Assembly: GCA_022829145.1 (NCBI GenBank)
Contig: CM040747.1
Location: forward strand, 35,728,052 to 35,792,051
From: Albula goreensis
Taxonomy: Eukaryota > Chordata > Actinopteri > Albuliformes > Albulidae
Length of the DNA: 64,000 nt
Reading direction: 5' to 3'
Part shown: in pieces, positions 36,271 to 47,235 of the stretch
How positions within the stretch are numbered: position 1 is the first letter of the stretch
How the letters are laid out: each line of letters opens with the position of its first letter
The notes under the pieces: model-generated
What the model saw: the letters and a program-made list of their open reading frames with translations, nothing else
The model's database searches: none
Told to the model about the DNA's origin: nothing
Translations under genes and position numbers: made by a program

Positions 36271-38135
36271 ACTTTTTTTTTTAAACACTAGTTTAGGTTT
36301 TTCATTATAAGACAAACACTCACTACATCTCATGAACAGCACAGCCATGGTTAACTTCACAAGTACAAAAATTTGAATCATAAGGCTTCAACATTAATAC
36401 TAAAAGAAAACACATAAACACAGTGATAGAGGATACATAGTTATACCACTTGCCCACTACCCTTAAAGTATTCTAGCACAGGGTTCCAATTTCTGAAATT
36501 TTTTTGTTTATTTTCTTATTGTTGAACATTAACCCTTCTAAGTATAATACAGTCATCAACTCTCTTTTTGCCAAATATCATATGTTGGTGCACAGTCTGA
36601 CTTCCACATAAGTAGAATCATTTTTTTTGCTACCACCATACCACATGAAATTACCTGAGTTTAATATTTGCTTGCTTAGGGTAATACATGTGTGCTGCCT
36701 AAGACAGCTCTAGTAGCTGGGTTAGGTTCCCAGGTCTTCCTAAGGGCTTTAAAGAAACATTCAAATACACTCTTCCAATACTTAAACAATTTCTGACATG
36801 ACCAAAAAGAATGTGACAATGACCCATCTGCCTCTTTGCACAGGGGGGAAATGTCAGGGTCATGCAACCTGTCTTTGGAGTAGTACAACCAGTGTAACGT
36901 TTTAAATTGTATCAAATTGTGTCTGCAGTTGATTGAACATTTGTATACACTTTCAAGGCATTCCTCCCAAATCTCATCATCTATCTCCTCACCCAGCTCA
37001 GCCTCCCAACTCTGCTTGAGGGCACTGTCAGCACTGGCATGTCTTTGTATAATTTGATAAAAATGCGAGACTACATTCCTGACCATATGGATCAAAGTTG
37101 TTGACACTCTCAAGAAAATCATTAATCATAACAAATATTCTCAAAATCTGGTGTATTTATCCCCACATTGAATCTTGAATTTGCAAATACCTGAAAAAGT
37201 TGGATGCTGGGATGTTATGCACTCTCTGGAGCTGTTCAAATGACAGAAAATGCCCATCAAGGTATAAAGCCCTTACATCTTTAACACCCCTGAGATTCCA
37301 ATTAGTGAAAACTGGATGGTTTAAACATGGAGCAAAAGCATTATTTTCACATATTGGACAATCAGTGTAAGTATTTGAAGTCTATATGTAAATATGCTTC
37401 CACACTTTAAGTGTATTCCTAATCATAAAACTGTCACCATAATTTGCTTTGTCTATTTTGCTGGGGCTATTAAGAAGGGTAGGAAGAGAGGTCTTGTTAC
37501 AAAGAGACTGTACTAACAATAGCCTGCCTGGGCAGTCGCTGGAGCTGTTGACTGGGCCCTTGTTCCACCACGATATAATGTTTAAATGAAGTGCCCAGTA
37601 GTAAGCTTTAAAATGTGGCCGGCCAAACCCATCTTTATCTTTTTGCTTAGACTGGTGTTTTTGGTGATTCGTACAGTTTTGTAGATCCATGTGAAAGGTA
37701 TGATGATTGAGTCTAGCTGTTTAAAATTAGAAAGTGGGATTAAAGATGGGATGGCTTAGAAAAGATAAAGAATTTGTGGATGGACAACCATTTTAACAGC
37801 ATTTATTCTCCCAACAATAGAGATAGGGAGAGTTTTCCAGAATTCTATATTTTATTGTAATTGGTCCATTTTTTCTGCCAGTTAATTCATAGAAGGTCAT
37901 TTGCTTTTTTATTGATATACCAAAATATGTGAAGCTGCTATAGTAATATTTGTAGAAACAGGCATTAACTCACTCTTTTCCCAGCTAATGTTAAATCCCA
38001 AGAATGAGCTGAAACTGTTGATTTGTGAGAGCAGTGGGGGTATTGATGTTTCTGGGTTTGACAGATATAAGAGGATATCACCAGCATAAAGAGAGATCTG
38101 CTGTGGGATCCCTTGAAGATCTATAGGTGTTAAAA
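36271..38135 (-). mobile_element. L1-like LINE, ORF2 C-terminal half, broken
   Basis: Reverse strand, in order: RT catalytic region (about 38120-37960) with the box LYAGDILLYLSNP, so Y-A-D-D reads Y-A-G-D (codons at 38077-38088), then FLGFNISWEKSELMPVS. A frame at 37690-37382 contains DGFGRPHFKAYYWALHLNII ('GL..PNF..YYWA' of L1-clade elements). A frame at 37122-36676 contains LHWLYYSKDRLHDPDISPLC, then HSFWSCQKLFKYW, the C-terminal Cys/His region of L1 proteins. Stops and frame changes separate these parts. A T10 run at 36272-36281 could mark the poly(A) end. The 5' break near 38135 abuts a gypsy integrase fragment on the same strand. Confidence 0.85.
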
Positions 38136-38149
38136 AAAAATAAAATTAT

Positions 38150-39510
38150 AAGATTTCCTAATCATACATCTACTCCATACCTCTGTCCACTGGAAGTCAT
38201 TTCTGAATCACTTTTATGTACAAATTTTTCCTCAGAAACAGCTGGAATTTTTCATCTGTAAATATTGAACCATCACTCACCAGCTGTTTAGCTGCACCGG
38301 GTCTTGCAGTCAGATGTCCCAACACATCACTGGTGTGACTGGCTGTGGTTGGCATTCACAGAGACCACTTCTGGTAATCACCAATAAGATGTTAAGTCGT
38401 CATCAATGGGCTGGTAAAGTTCACATGGATTCACTCACCTTGACATCACAGGCCACTCCCATCAGTGACCTTTACGTCCTTGCACATGCTGTCCAGAGCA
38501 ATATATCATACATGGTTACATCTGATGGTCAGTCCCTAGCCTGAAGTTTTTTGCATGTGCCTTAATTATCACTATCCAAAGATGACCAATATGTAAGTAT
38601 TTGAACATTCTGGACTTCAGCTTTGAAGGTATGACAAACCTCTTTCCCCACATAATTTAGCCAGCGTCAATAGTTCATTTATCCCTCCACTGGAAATATG
38701 GGGCTGAAAGAAACTCAAACTTATGCAGGGTCACCCACCCCTCCTAAATGGTATCGAAAGAAAGTATGATCTTGTCATTTCTTTGTTTTTTTTTTTTAAA
38801 CAGCTCAGCAGCAGTAGAAAGGCTTTAAATGTGAGTAAGCATGACTGCATCCATTGGCTCACCTACAACAGGTTCAGTTGGTGCTGTCTTCGTTGGCAAC
38901 CTTGCCAACCTGTCAGCATTGGCATGGCTTACAATGTGCTCAGAGCTGAGCCCACAGCGGTAAACCCCAGGGAGCTGAGCCATGCAGCTGCTTTAGTTAA
39001 AGCAGGTTAAATATGGCTACTAGCGGCTCATGATCAGTGACAAGAGAAAATTATTTACCATGTAACTGTTCAATAAATTATGTCACTGCTGTTCCAGTAG
39101 TGATTCGTTCCTTGCCTTTAGTTTTTAGGAGTGAAATTGTTCAGCGTTGTAACTTTAAAAGGTAACTTTAATGGTAACTTTAAAGTAACCACATAGTGGT
39201 TAAAGTAACCACTGCTCCATTTTTCTTCACCGCAGGAACAGCTGGGGTTGCCTATGGACTCCAGTCTACGATAGAAAAAGACTTCATCTGCTGCCAGTCT
39301 GTCTCTCATTTCCAACTTTCTGCTTTGCAGGATATGGAGCTGGGGTGTGGCCCCATCACTGAGGACAACCTTCCCTTTAATATGTTCCAAAGACATCTCT
39401 GGACCCAAGTGCAGCATACTCTTATACTAAACTGCTGTGTGGAGGATGCACAGGCAGACAGGCAGTCACTTGATGGCTCCTGTTTGCAGTTGAACTGCAT
39501 TACTAGCTGT
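38150..39510 (-). pseudogene. Ty3/gypsy pol fossil on reverse strand, RT deleted
   Basis: Reverse strand, in order from 39500 down: EHIKGKVVLSDGATPQLHI and RDRLAADEVFFYRRLESIG, the segment before the RT core in fish gypsy elements; then RNase H with SLVTDHEPLVAIF (about 39045-39005) and its end SHANADRLARLP (about 38935-38900); then integrase with HVNFTSPLM and KQLVSDGSIFTDEKFQLFLR (about 38440-38230). The RT core between the first and second parts is missing. Stops and frame changes occur throughout. In the integrase the family's 'SDNGPQFT' reads SDGSIFT, keeping the Asp but not the Asn-Gly. The gag end and LTRs are not seen. Confidence 0.78.
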
Positions 39511-40439
39511 CATGTCCAATGCAACTGAAATTTCTTCTGCCTATTTGAACATTAGCTTTTCATTGACCCTAGATTTTTGGGATGGCAAAAAAACAGTACT
39601 TTCACTGTTTATTTTCCTCTCCACATGCAAAGTCAGATGAGATTGTAAAGTTAGGTTCTGAGTCACAGTGGTCATTCAACATCTGTGGCATTTTTTGAAA
39701 GAATACCCTCTGTTCTGGTCATATTCTCATAAAAATACTGTCTCTCTGCTGTTATAGTCATCCCCCGATAACTTACATTATCCTAGGCTAACCCCTCCAT
39801 ATGCAATTGCAGGGTTTTCTAACATAGGGTTTCCTGGCAGCTGCCTGGGCAAAAGTCTTGGCTGCCAGGGAGAAAATAAGGATTTCCAAAAACAGTAAAA
39901 GTTTGTTATTGTGTAGCACTCTGACTGTCAAGTGTGGATATTCAGAAGAACCATCTGGGTCCACTCGCCATCCAGGGCCATGCGTCCTCACAGAGGTGGT
40001 CCTGCAGTTGCAGGCCATGAGCAGCATTGCCATGGAGCTCTGAGGCATTAAAATGGCCATAACTGATGTAAATATGACATTGAAAGAGCTTTTTTCATCA
40101 CATCACTTGTACGTTTAAAACATCATTCAACTCAAGGTGAAAGTATGGAATCAGGGTATCATTTATTGTACCTGTAACCTGGGTGGTAAATACTTGGACG
40201 ACTGAAACCTTGGGTTTATTTCTAGTAATTTTTTGTGTCCTTTGAAACTTGTGTGAATGTGCGGCAATGGCACAATAGCATAGTTATAGCTGATTGTGGT
40301 CACTGAAACAGGAGCCATGCTGAGACAATGCAAAACAGATATAAAACAAGAAGTGAAAGGACAACTAACATTCAACTTCATTCATGCTGCTGTGATTAAA
40401 ACCAGCTAGATAACCGCTTATTAGCAACATTAGCCAATG
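39511..40439. other. DNA between two gypsy fossils
   Basis: No protease or gag motif was recognised on either strand, although this interval may hold decayed gypsy sequence. Reverse frame 40060-39788 has no known domain. Confidence 0.4.
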
Positions 40440-41200
40440 TCACTACCTAAGCCCTCCCTGCATTTAATCCCGATATCGAGGCAAACTCGATTGGTTCGCA
40501 ATTGAAAAAGTGGCTACAGAGATTCGACAATTATGTCACAGGTATGAACATTGCAGGAGATGTCAGACTCAAAGTGTTGTTGCTGCATTTAGCCAGAGAG
40601 CAAGTGCATGATATCTAAGTCACTTTAGCACTTGAGGCAGACAAATATGAGGATGTGAAAACAAAACTCCCTGAATACTTCTAGCTCAAAAAGAACGTTC
40701 AGTACGAGGTGTATGTCTTTTGGAATGTCAAGCAGCAGCCAGGAGAAAGTCTTGACATACAATGCACATTTGCGTATGCTTGCCAAAAACTGTGAATTCA
40801 AGAAATTAAAGCACAAATCATACAAAGCTGCAGCTCCTCCAGTGCTGTCAGAGAAGCTGAATTAACATTATTGGCAGAACTCTAGAGGTATTTGAAATGC
40901 AGGCTACAGGCATTTTACAAGGCTCCAAATTATCTGCTGACATTAATGCTGTCTCACTCCAAAAACACCAAAAACAAAGAGAAAAACACTAAGAAAAGTC
41001 CAACCAAAGCATTGGATGCCGAAACTGTGGAGGCAAATTCCCTCACAATGGCAGTTGTCCAGCAGAAGGCAAATCCAGCAATGCATGCGATAACCAAACC
41101 ATTTCTCCAAAGTCTGCCACTCCAAAACTAAACAGTCAGCCCAAAAACAAGGTCAGATTAAAGAAAAGGCTCATGATAAAAGAAATTTAAACATTCATCA
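40440..41200 (+). pseudogene. Ty3/gypsy gag fossil with zinc knuckle
   Basis: From 40462 the frame reads FNPDIEANSIGSQLKKWLQR then FDNYVTG, and later KKNVQYEVYVF and QQPGESLD, the order of a gypsy capsid-type gag protein ('W...F..Y', 'KN..YERY.F', 'GES.D'). TAA at 40616 and TAG at 40682 interrupt it. At 41017-41058, in another frame, CRNCGGKFPHNGSC gives the Cys and His pattern of a nucleocapsid zinc knuckle (C-x2-C-x5-H-x3-C); a second knuckle after it has lost its ligands. Protease and RT do not follow; instead a LINE piece and an integrase piece do. Confidence 0.82.
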
Positions 41201-41449
41201 TCAGGGTTTCCCGTCTTTTTAGAAATAATTTTCCAGGACATTTCCCAGACATTGCTCACAAATGGTCATATAATTTACTGGTGGACTTAGTATTAACACA
41301 TTTAACCCCAGTTGTATTTCAACAGGGTTCATGATGATGAAGTGTGAAGTCAGACCTCAGATTCACAGGTGACAGCTACAACACCCATCACCCATACCGT
41401 ACAATAAGGTAATCTGGCATCTTTTTGTAGACATAATAAGCACTGGTAT

Positions 41450-41668
41450 TTTTTTTTACCTACAAAGCCCTCCTAAACAAACTACCACCTTGTTTGTGTC
41501 ACATGTTACACTGGAATTCAAGCAGTTACAATACTCTCTCCAAAGACTGGCTTATACTCCAAGTTCCTCATATAAACTCCAAACGTATGTTGTTTTGTTT
41601 TTGTGCCCCATTCACTTCAACAATTTGCAAAATTCTCTGAACCTTAACCTTGGCAATAATTTCAAAAC
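41450..41668 (+). mobile_element. LINE ORF2 C-terminal fragment inside gypsy remains
   Basis: The translation YKALLNKLPPCLCHML, SYNTLSKDWLILQVPH and, after a frame change, FNNLQNSLNL follows the end of a fish LINE ORF2 ('YK.L....P.YL', 'YNTRS', 'W..LQ..L.L'). It sits between the gag and integrase parts of the gypsy fossil, so it is either an insertion or brought there by deletion. The clade is uncertain. Confidence 0.55.
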
Positions 41669-41684
41669 ATAATAACAATGGGTT

Positions 41685-42045
41685 CTACAGCTTGCTCATG
41701 GAGGCCATCAGGGCTATGTAAAGATGAAGACTTTCCTGAGACAGAAAGTATGGTTTCCAGGAGTTGACCAAAAGACCAAAGCAGTAATTGCAACACAAGC
41801 TCTCGACACCATACCATGCACTTCCATACACTGTGGTCAAAGGTTCAATGATCACAGCAGAGAGATACGGACACTCAGTCATCAGAAATTCCTCATTCTT
41901 CAAGAAGGTCAATGGTCAACGCTTTTCCTCTCCTCCATCTGACTCCGATGACAACGATAGCCATGAAGATGTGCCACATCCTCCTCTGGAGCAGAGATAC
42001 CCCACAAGAGAAGGTCGGAAACCTCCCTGATACTTAAGGGACTAT
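41685..42045 (+). pseudogene. Ty3/gypsy integrase ends without catalytic core
   Basis: From 41691 the frame reads LAHGGHQGYVKMKTFLRQKV then WFPGVD, the N-terminal zinc-binding region of gypsy integrases (first two His present). It then passes directly to TVVKGSMITAERYGHSV, RNSSFFKK and the C-terminal tail DDNDSHEDVPHPPLEQRYPT, which normally follow the catalytic core. The whole DDE core, about 150 residues, is missing. A frameshift lies near 41790. Confidence 0.85.
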
Positions 42046-42144
42046 GAATGATTAGATCTTGCATATTCCTTTGTGTTATGTATTTACATTGACAGGTTTG
42101 AGTTATTTGTTACAATAATTGCAAGACATGTATTGTCATTATTA

Positions 42145-42231
42145 GGTCATGAAGATGCACAGTAGCCAGAGGTGGACCAAGTGTGGACGAATACCTAATA
42201 TGAATGAAAGGTGGGAGAAAGAAAAAGAGAA
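42145..42231. repeat. Direct repeat A, copy 1
   Basis: About 87 bases including TCATGAAGATGCACAGTA and AATACCTAATATGAATGAAA, about 90 percent alike by eye to 43475-43562. It lies about 100 bases past the gypsy pol end. Confidence 0.9.
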
Positions 42232-42739
42232 CTCATTATTATTGCTGAGCCTTAGAATAACCACCATTCCAGATTAATACAGTAGATTATGTTCTTTTAT
42301 TTCCAGCTAGTGCTGGAGGACCTTACACATAGGAACCAGCCAATACCTGCTCATCTGCAAATGCTATCAACTCTGTGGTTCTTGGCCATGAGGACTTTCC
42401 AGCAGGAAAATACAAACCAGATGGATATATTCCAGCCCTCACTCATGTGATACCAGGTGAGTTGGATGGCATCATTCGTCTGACCTCGAGGTACACAGAC
42501 ATGCTTACATAGCCGGCAAACAAAGCAATTTGCATTGATGACCAATTTTCCCTATGTAATAAGTGCAATCTGCACTCACACTGAAAAAAGGGTGCTGTCA
42601 GTGGATGAATATGTGCAAAGTTAAACATGGACATGGTCAGAGTTAAATTTGACATGATTGACAACTGTTTTAGGAGTTCAATATCATTACAGTGGACTTG
42701 ACCTCAGTGTCCTCAATTGTAGCAATGGCCATGCATGTG
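42232..42739. other. DNA between repeats, nothing recognised
   Basis: No coding motif was recognised. It could be non-coding flank of the gypsy fossil. Confidence 0.35.
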
Positions 42740-43195
42740 TGAAACAGTTGCTAAATGTTTCATAAATTTAACAAAATATTCAATTTTATAAATTTTGAAA
42801 AAATGAATATTTTGTTAAATTATGAAACATTTAGCAAATTTGTGAAAATATATTTAAGAAATCAAACTTTAATAAATGTGTGAAATGTTTAGTTAAATGT
42901 GTTATACATGTAAGAAATCATAGTAGTACATTTATATACTAAACATCTAGTAAATGTTTCAAAAATTTTGTTAAATGTTTCATACATTTAAGGAAAAAAG
43001 GCATTTAAATGTAGAAAATATGCATAAGAGCAAGACACATACTAAATGTCATAAACATTTGCAAAATTCACAACATTTAGGGGGAAAAACATTAGCTAAA
43101 TGTGTCATACATATAGGTAAATGTATAAACATTTATAAAATGTTGTGAAATACTAAATATTAAAACATTTAGCTTAAATGTTTACTTTGTCTTTA
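42740..43195. repeat. AT-rich palindromic array, AAATGTTT motif
   Basis: A degenerate array in which AAATGTTT/AAACATTT, TTAAATGT and ATTTTGTTAAAT recur in both orientations. It opens with a strong inverted repeat: arms 42749-42782 and 42804-42836 pair over 33 positions with a single bulge around a 21-base loop. Confidence 0.85.
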
Positions 43196-43239
43196 ATATA
43201 TACAGTCATTTCAGATATCATAGATATTGGTATTGGTAT

Positions 43240-43327
43240 TGGTATAAGTGTTATTTTTGACTTATATAACTATAAATAAGAAATGCATGGTAAAATAGCA
43301 GAATTGTTTGTCACATTTGGCACCTGA
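43240..43327. repeat. Direct repeat B, copy 1
   Basis: AAATGCATGGTAAAATAGC and TTTGTCACATTTGGCAC, preceded by AAGTGTTATTTTTGACTT, match 43610-43714 with a length difference in the middle. Confidence 0.75.
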
Positions 43328-43474
43328 TATATTTTTTTAAATGGGAGCTGATGACACACACATTTCCTGTGTTGCAGTAAAAGACAATATCTTTTGAGAA
43401 GCGGAGCAGAGGGTTTAAAACTATCGCAGGGAATGTTGATTGGAGGAACCGGGTAGCAGATCAAGAGTGGATTG

Positions 43475-43562
43475 GCTCATGAAGATGCACAGTAACCATG
43501 GGTGGACCAAGTGTTGATGAATACCTAATATGAATGAAAGGTGCGAGAAGGAAAAAAAAGAA
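43475..43562. repeat. Direct repeat A, copy 2
   Basis: Partner of 42145-42231. Copy 2 has TTGATGA where copy 1 has TGGACGA. The end is A-rich in both. Confidence 0.9.
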
Positions 43563-43609
43563 CAAACAAAAGGATGGGAAAGGAACACAAACAACACAGT
43601 CGCACAATC

Positions 43610-43714
43610 ATAAAAGTGTCATTTTTGGCTTCAATGTGAGAAAAATGGAACATTTAGGTTAAACCTATAAAAAAATGCATGGTGAAATAATTGCATTGTA
43701 TGTCACATTTGTCA
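43610..43714. repeat. Direct repeat B, copy 2
   Basis: AAGTGTCATTTTTGGCTT, AAATGCATGGTGAAATAAT and TATGTCACATTTGTCAC align with 43240-43327. Confidence 0.75.
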
Positions 43715-44630
43715 CATAAAAAAGTTATTCATAGATACAACGGATAAAACTGGTGTTATTTATCAAAATCTGTTGGACATGGTTACCACAGTTCCTCACT
43801 GTAGCAGTCAGAGTCTGAGATACATCTATGGCTCACGTAATAAACGAGTCTTGGCATTTTGGCATGAACTGCTTCATAGGTGCTCAGTTACTGAGATGTA
43901 ATGCACCACAGCCGATCAGAATGAAGGATTCCGTATGGCCGTGGAATAACGCCAGGTAAAGTCAAAACGTTCTGAGTTGCAGGAGACACAGTGATTGTCT
44001 GGTTTCTGAAGAACAAGCTCCTATTCACACTGATAAGCCCTTGCACAATGATATCTTTCACAAACATCACAAATTATATTATTCAGAATGAAGATTAGAG
44101 GAAAATGAAAATCAAGCAAGTGTAGTTGACTGGGATGAATCATAACAAACTAATGTAGTGAACAAGTCATCATGGTATCTAAGTGTCCAGAACACACAGC
44201 TGCTGGACATCATAATCTCTGTTATTACAATTTCATTATGCAATGTGGGAAAATAGCTGCCTTCACTGCCAAGTCAGCAAAGACGGAATATGATGAGGAG
44301 GGGAGGTGATAGATTGATTATTTATTTACTGAAGCAGGCAACAATGAGGTACTTAAAAAAAGCAACAGTAACACTTTTCCCGAAGAAGATTGAAGTAGAG
44401 ACAGTAAGAGAGGCTAACCATGACTGTTGTTGTACTTTTTCTCTATTATTTATTCATAATCATTTATATGTGTCTCTTCTATAGCCTTTTGTTTCACAGT
44501 TTTAAATAGCCTTTTTCCTATAAGATTACCTTGCTCCTTGACTCACCCCTGTGCAGTGACATACCCGCTGCCCATTGTTACATCAGACGGAGTCTTGCAC
44601 AGAAGGCATTGGGACATTATTATTTCTAGG
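43715..44630. other. AT-rich DNA, nothing recognised
   Basis: No gene or element signal seen. Confidence 0.4.
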
Positions 44631-44700
44631 TCAGGGGTGGCCAACCCTGGTCCTGGAGAGCCACGTTGTTTGCTGGTTTAACCAGTGTAGACACAAGAAG
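44631..44700. repeat. Short dispersed repeat, 'ggtcctggagagcc' type
   Basis: GGCCAACCCTGGTCCTGGAG followed by AGCCACGTTGTTTGCTGGTT is, from memory, a frequent dispersed motif in fish genomes. Weaker relatives lie near 7240 and 33443. Confidence 0.5.
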
Positions 44701-45427
44701 CAAAGTAATGGGAAAGTATATAAATATCATATACTTGCACACTCAAATTAATGTTTGTAAATTTTAACGTGTTTTTCAGAAATTTCAGAGACTGTTTATC
44801 TCTCTCATTGGTGTGTCTGTGGTATTTTTATTCTTCCAGTATATTTATCAGTTAATAACATCATAACAGCATTTTGCAAGAACTCTCATTGTAGCCTAAT
44901 TGAAATATAACTCATTCTGGGGAAGAAATTCTAGCAACATAAGAGTTGATTAGTCTAGACTGGTCATGATAAAACATCAGTTATCATATTTGTGTTGTAC
45001 AGCATGAACAACACAATAAATAAACAAACATAAAACAAGTAAAAAGTACAACTTGTTGCACTAAATCCACCAACCATTCACACAGCACAATATACAAAAC
45101 ATAGAAAAAGTTCACAGTAAAACAATCCAGAAAAGCCTTCTATGTTATCCCATAAATAAGTTGATAAAAGAAACACTGAAGGTAGTGATCACAGCCTCCC
45201 CAATCTGCCACAGTTACTTTGCTGATATTATTAAAGATGTGCTCTTCTGAGTGACCATTGAACCAGGCAAGGGTAAATGTATGTTTGTTAAAAAGAAAAA
45301 GAGAAACGACACCAGCAATGAAAGTATTTGTGGGAGGAATTTTATTGGAATTGTGGGAGGGGCAGTGCTGTGGGGAAATGGTTGCTCTGTCAGTTGCAGG
45401 AATATGTGTGGTTATGACACTGCGCGT

Positions 45428-45428
<1 letters not shown>
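44701..45428. other. AT-rich DNA, nothing recognised
   Basis: No gene or element signal seen. Confidence 0.4.

Positions 45429-45511
<83 letters not shown>
45429..45511. repeat. (CA)n microsatellite, about 41 units
   Basis: Pure CA run of about 83 bases. Confidence 0.98.
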
Positions 45512-45516
<5 letters not shown>

Positions 45517-45605
45517 GGATCACTGAGGCAATGGAACACTGACCTCAAGAACAATGCCTTCTGGTTGAGAAATAAGATTGTGTACGTGTGTTTTTGTGTG
45601 CATGG

Positions 45606-45608
<3 letters not shown>

Positions 45609-45636
<28 letters not shown>
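45609..45636. repeat. (TG)n microsatellite
   Basis: Fourteen TG units followed by a TG-rich region to about 45700. Confidence 0.95.
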
Positions 45637-45700
45637 CGTCTTCACGTGTGGGTCTGTACGTGTTGGTGTGTGTGTGTCTGTATGCGTATGTCTGCACGTT

Positions 45701-46136
45701 CAGCAGTGGGCCTTCTTTACTCCCCTGTTCTGATGGTCATTTTTATGCTGACAAATGTTATTGTTTTTGAACTCTTAGTGTTGACTTTTGATGTTGAGAT
45801 GTCATCTGCTGTTTAATGGCTTCTTAAAGAAAGAGATTATTGTAATGTATTGCTAGTCAAGTTCAATGCTAAATTCTTTAGGGCCAAATATATGGACTGG
45901 AGTTCATGCAATTCAGAGCTTTGTAGAATGTAAATATTGGCTCTGTGTAGAGAACAGAATGTTGGATCTGAAATAATTCACTTTCTGTCTGTGTTTTGAG
46001 AAAGGCCTGCTAGATATAAAGATACAGACCCAGAGCTGACACCAGTGCCAGACCTTTCCTCCCTCTTAGCAGTCCTCTGTCCCCTCTCTCTCTGTCCACA
46101 CATTTCACATCTGGTTTAAGGTCCCAGACTAGTGCG
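45701..46136. other. Flank, nothing recognised
   Basis: Ordinary AT-rich DNA before a minisatellite. Confidence 0.35.
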
Positions 46137-46412
46137 GCCTCTCTTCCATTAGCTCCACCTCTTCTCCACTGGCTCCACCTCTCTTCCACTAGCCCCACCT
46201 CTCTTTCACTAACTCCACCTCTCTCTCACTAGCTCCACCTCTCTTCCATTAGCACCACCTCTTTTTCACAAGCTCCACCTCTCTTTCCTAGCCCCACCTC
46301 TCTTCCATTAGCTCCACCTCTCTTCCACTAACTCCACCTCTCTTTCACTAGCTCCACCTCTATTCCACTGGCTCCACCTCTCTTCTACCAGCTCCATCTC
46401 TCTTCCACGAGC
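46137..46412. repeat. 20-bp minisatellite, about fourteen copies
   Basis: Unit CTCCACCTCTCTTCCACTAG, period 20, with interchange of TCC/GCC before ACC and TTCC/TTTC. One unit is 19 bases. The reverse strand is purine-rich. Confidence 0.95.
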
Positions 46413-46926
46413 TCAATGGGCATCGTATCTTGATGGTAAAGAAAATGATTGTAGATAACGATCATGATCAGGACTCAAGAGTGTACTGTAAAAAAGGGTG
46501 TGTGTCCTTTTTGAGTAATAATGCTTTGCTCTGATGAAAGAGACCTGACTATCTAAGCGGCTTTGTGTACACTTTCCATCTTCATGGTCACTCTCCCCTT
46601 ACATCTTCACAGTCACTCTCACTCACGGTCACTCTCTCACTCTGTTCATGGCAACTCTCTCATTCTGTGCTTATGATAACTCTCTTGCTCATGTTCACTC
46701 TTTCTGATGTTCCATGCTTGCTCTGCCTTGGAGGTTTCCTGTCTGGAAAGGATGAGTGTGATCCTGCAGAAGATTTTCCGCTCAGTTGGACAGTGTATGA
46801 TAATCCCCACACCATCAAAGTAAAAGAGGGGCATGGCTGAGCACAGTAGGAGGGTTCAAGTGTAAAATTCACAGAAAATGGGCTGGAATGTCCCTCACAT
46901 CTGTCCTGCAGCTTGCCTTCTGTATG
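46413..46926. other. Flank with TCACTCTC motifs
   Basis: From 46580 to 46700 TCACTCTC recurs loosely (CATGGTCACTCTC, CACAGTCACTCTC, CACGGTCACTCTC), a short decayed repeat. No gene seen. Confidence 0.45.
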
Positions 46927-47235
46927 GTGAGTGAGCAGTCGTATGGTATGAGAGAGCAGCAGAGTGAGTGAGGAGCCTTGTGAGAGAGCAGCAGAGTGAG
47001 TGAGGAGCTGTGTGAGGGAGCAGCAGAGTGAGTGAGGAGCCTTGTGAGAGAGCAGCAGAGTGAGTGAGGAGCCTTGTGAGAGAGCAGCAGAGTGAGTGAG
47101 CAGCTGTATTAGAGAGCAGCAGAGTGAGTGAGGAGCAATGTGAGAGAGCAGCAGAGAGAGTGAACAGCTGTATGAGAGAGCAGCAGAGTAAATGAGGAGC
47201 TGTGTGTATAAGCAACAAATTGAGTGAGCAGTGTG
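46927..47235. repeat. 32-bp class minisatellite, nine copies
   Basis: Units contain GAGAGAGCAGCAGAGTGAGT and GAGGAGCCTTGT or GAGCAGCTGTAT. A 173-codon reverse-strand frame (repeats of HSAALS/SLTLLL) runs through it and past it; I regard it as a repeat artefact. Confidence 0.93.

Noticed and set aside
40440..42045. A domesticated gag/integrase host gene
   Set aside because: In-frame stops at 40616 and 40682, frame changes and a missing integrase core argue for a dead element.
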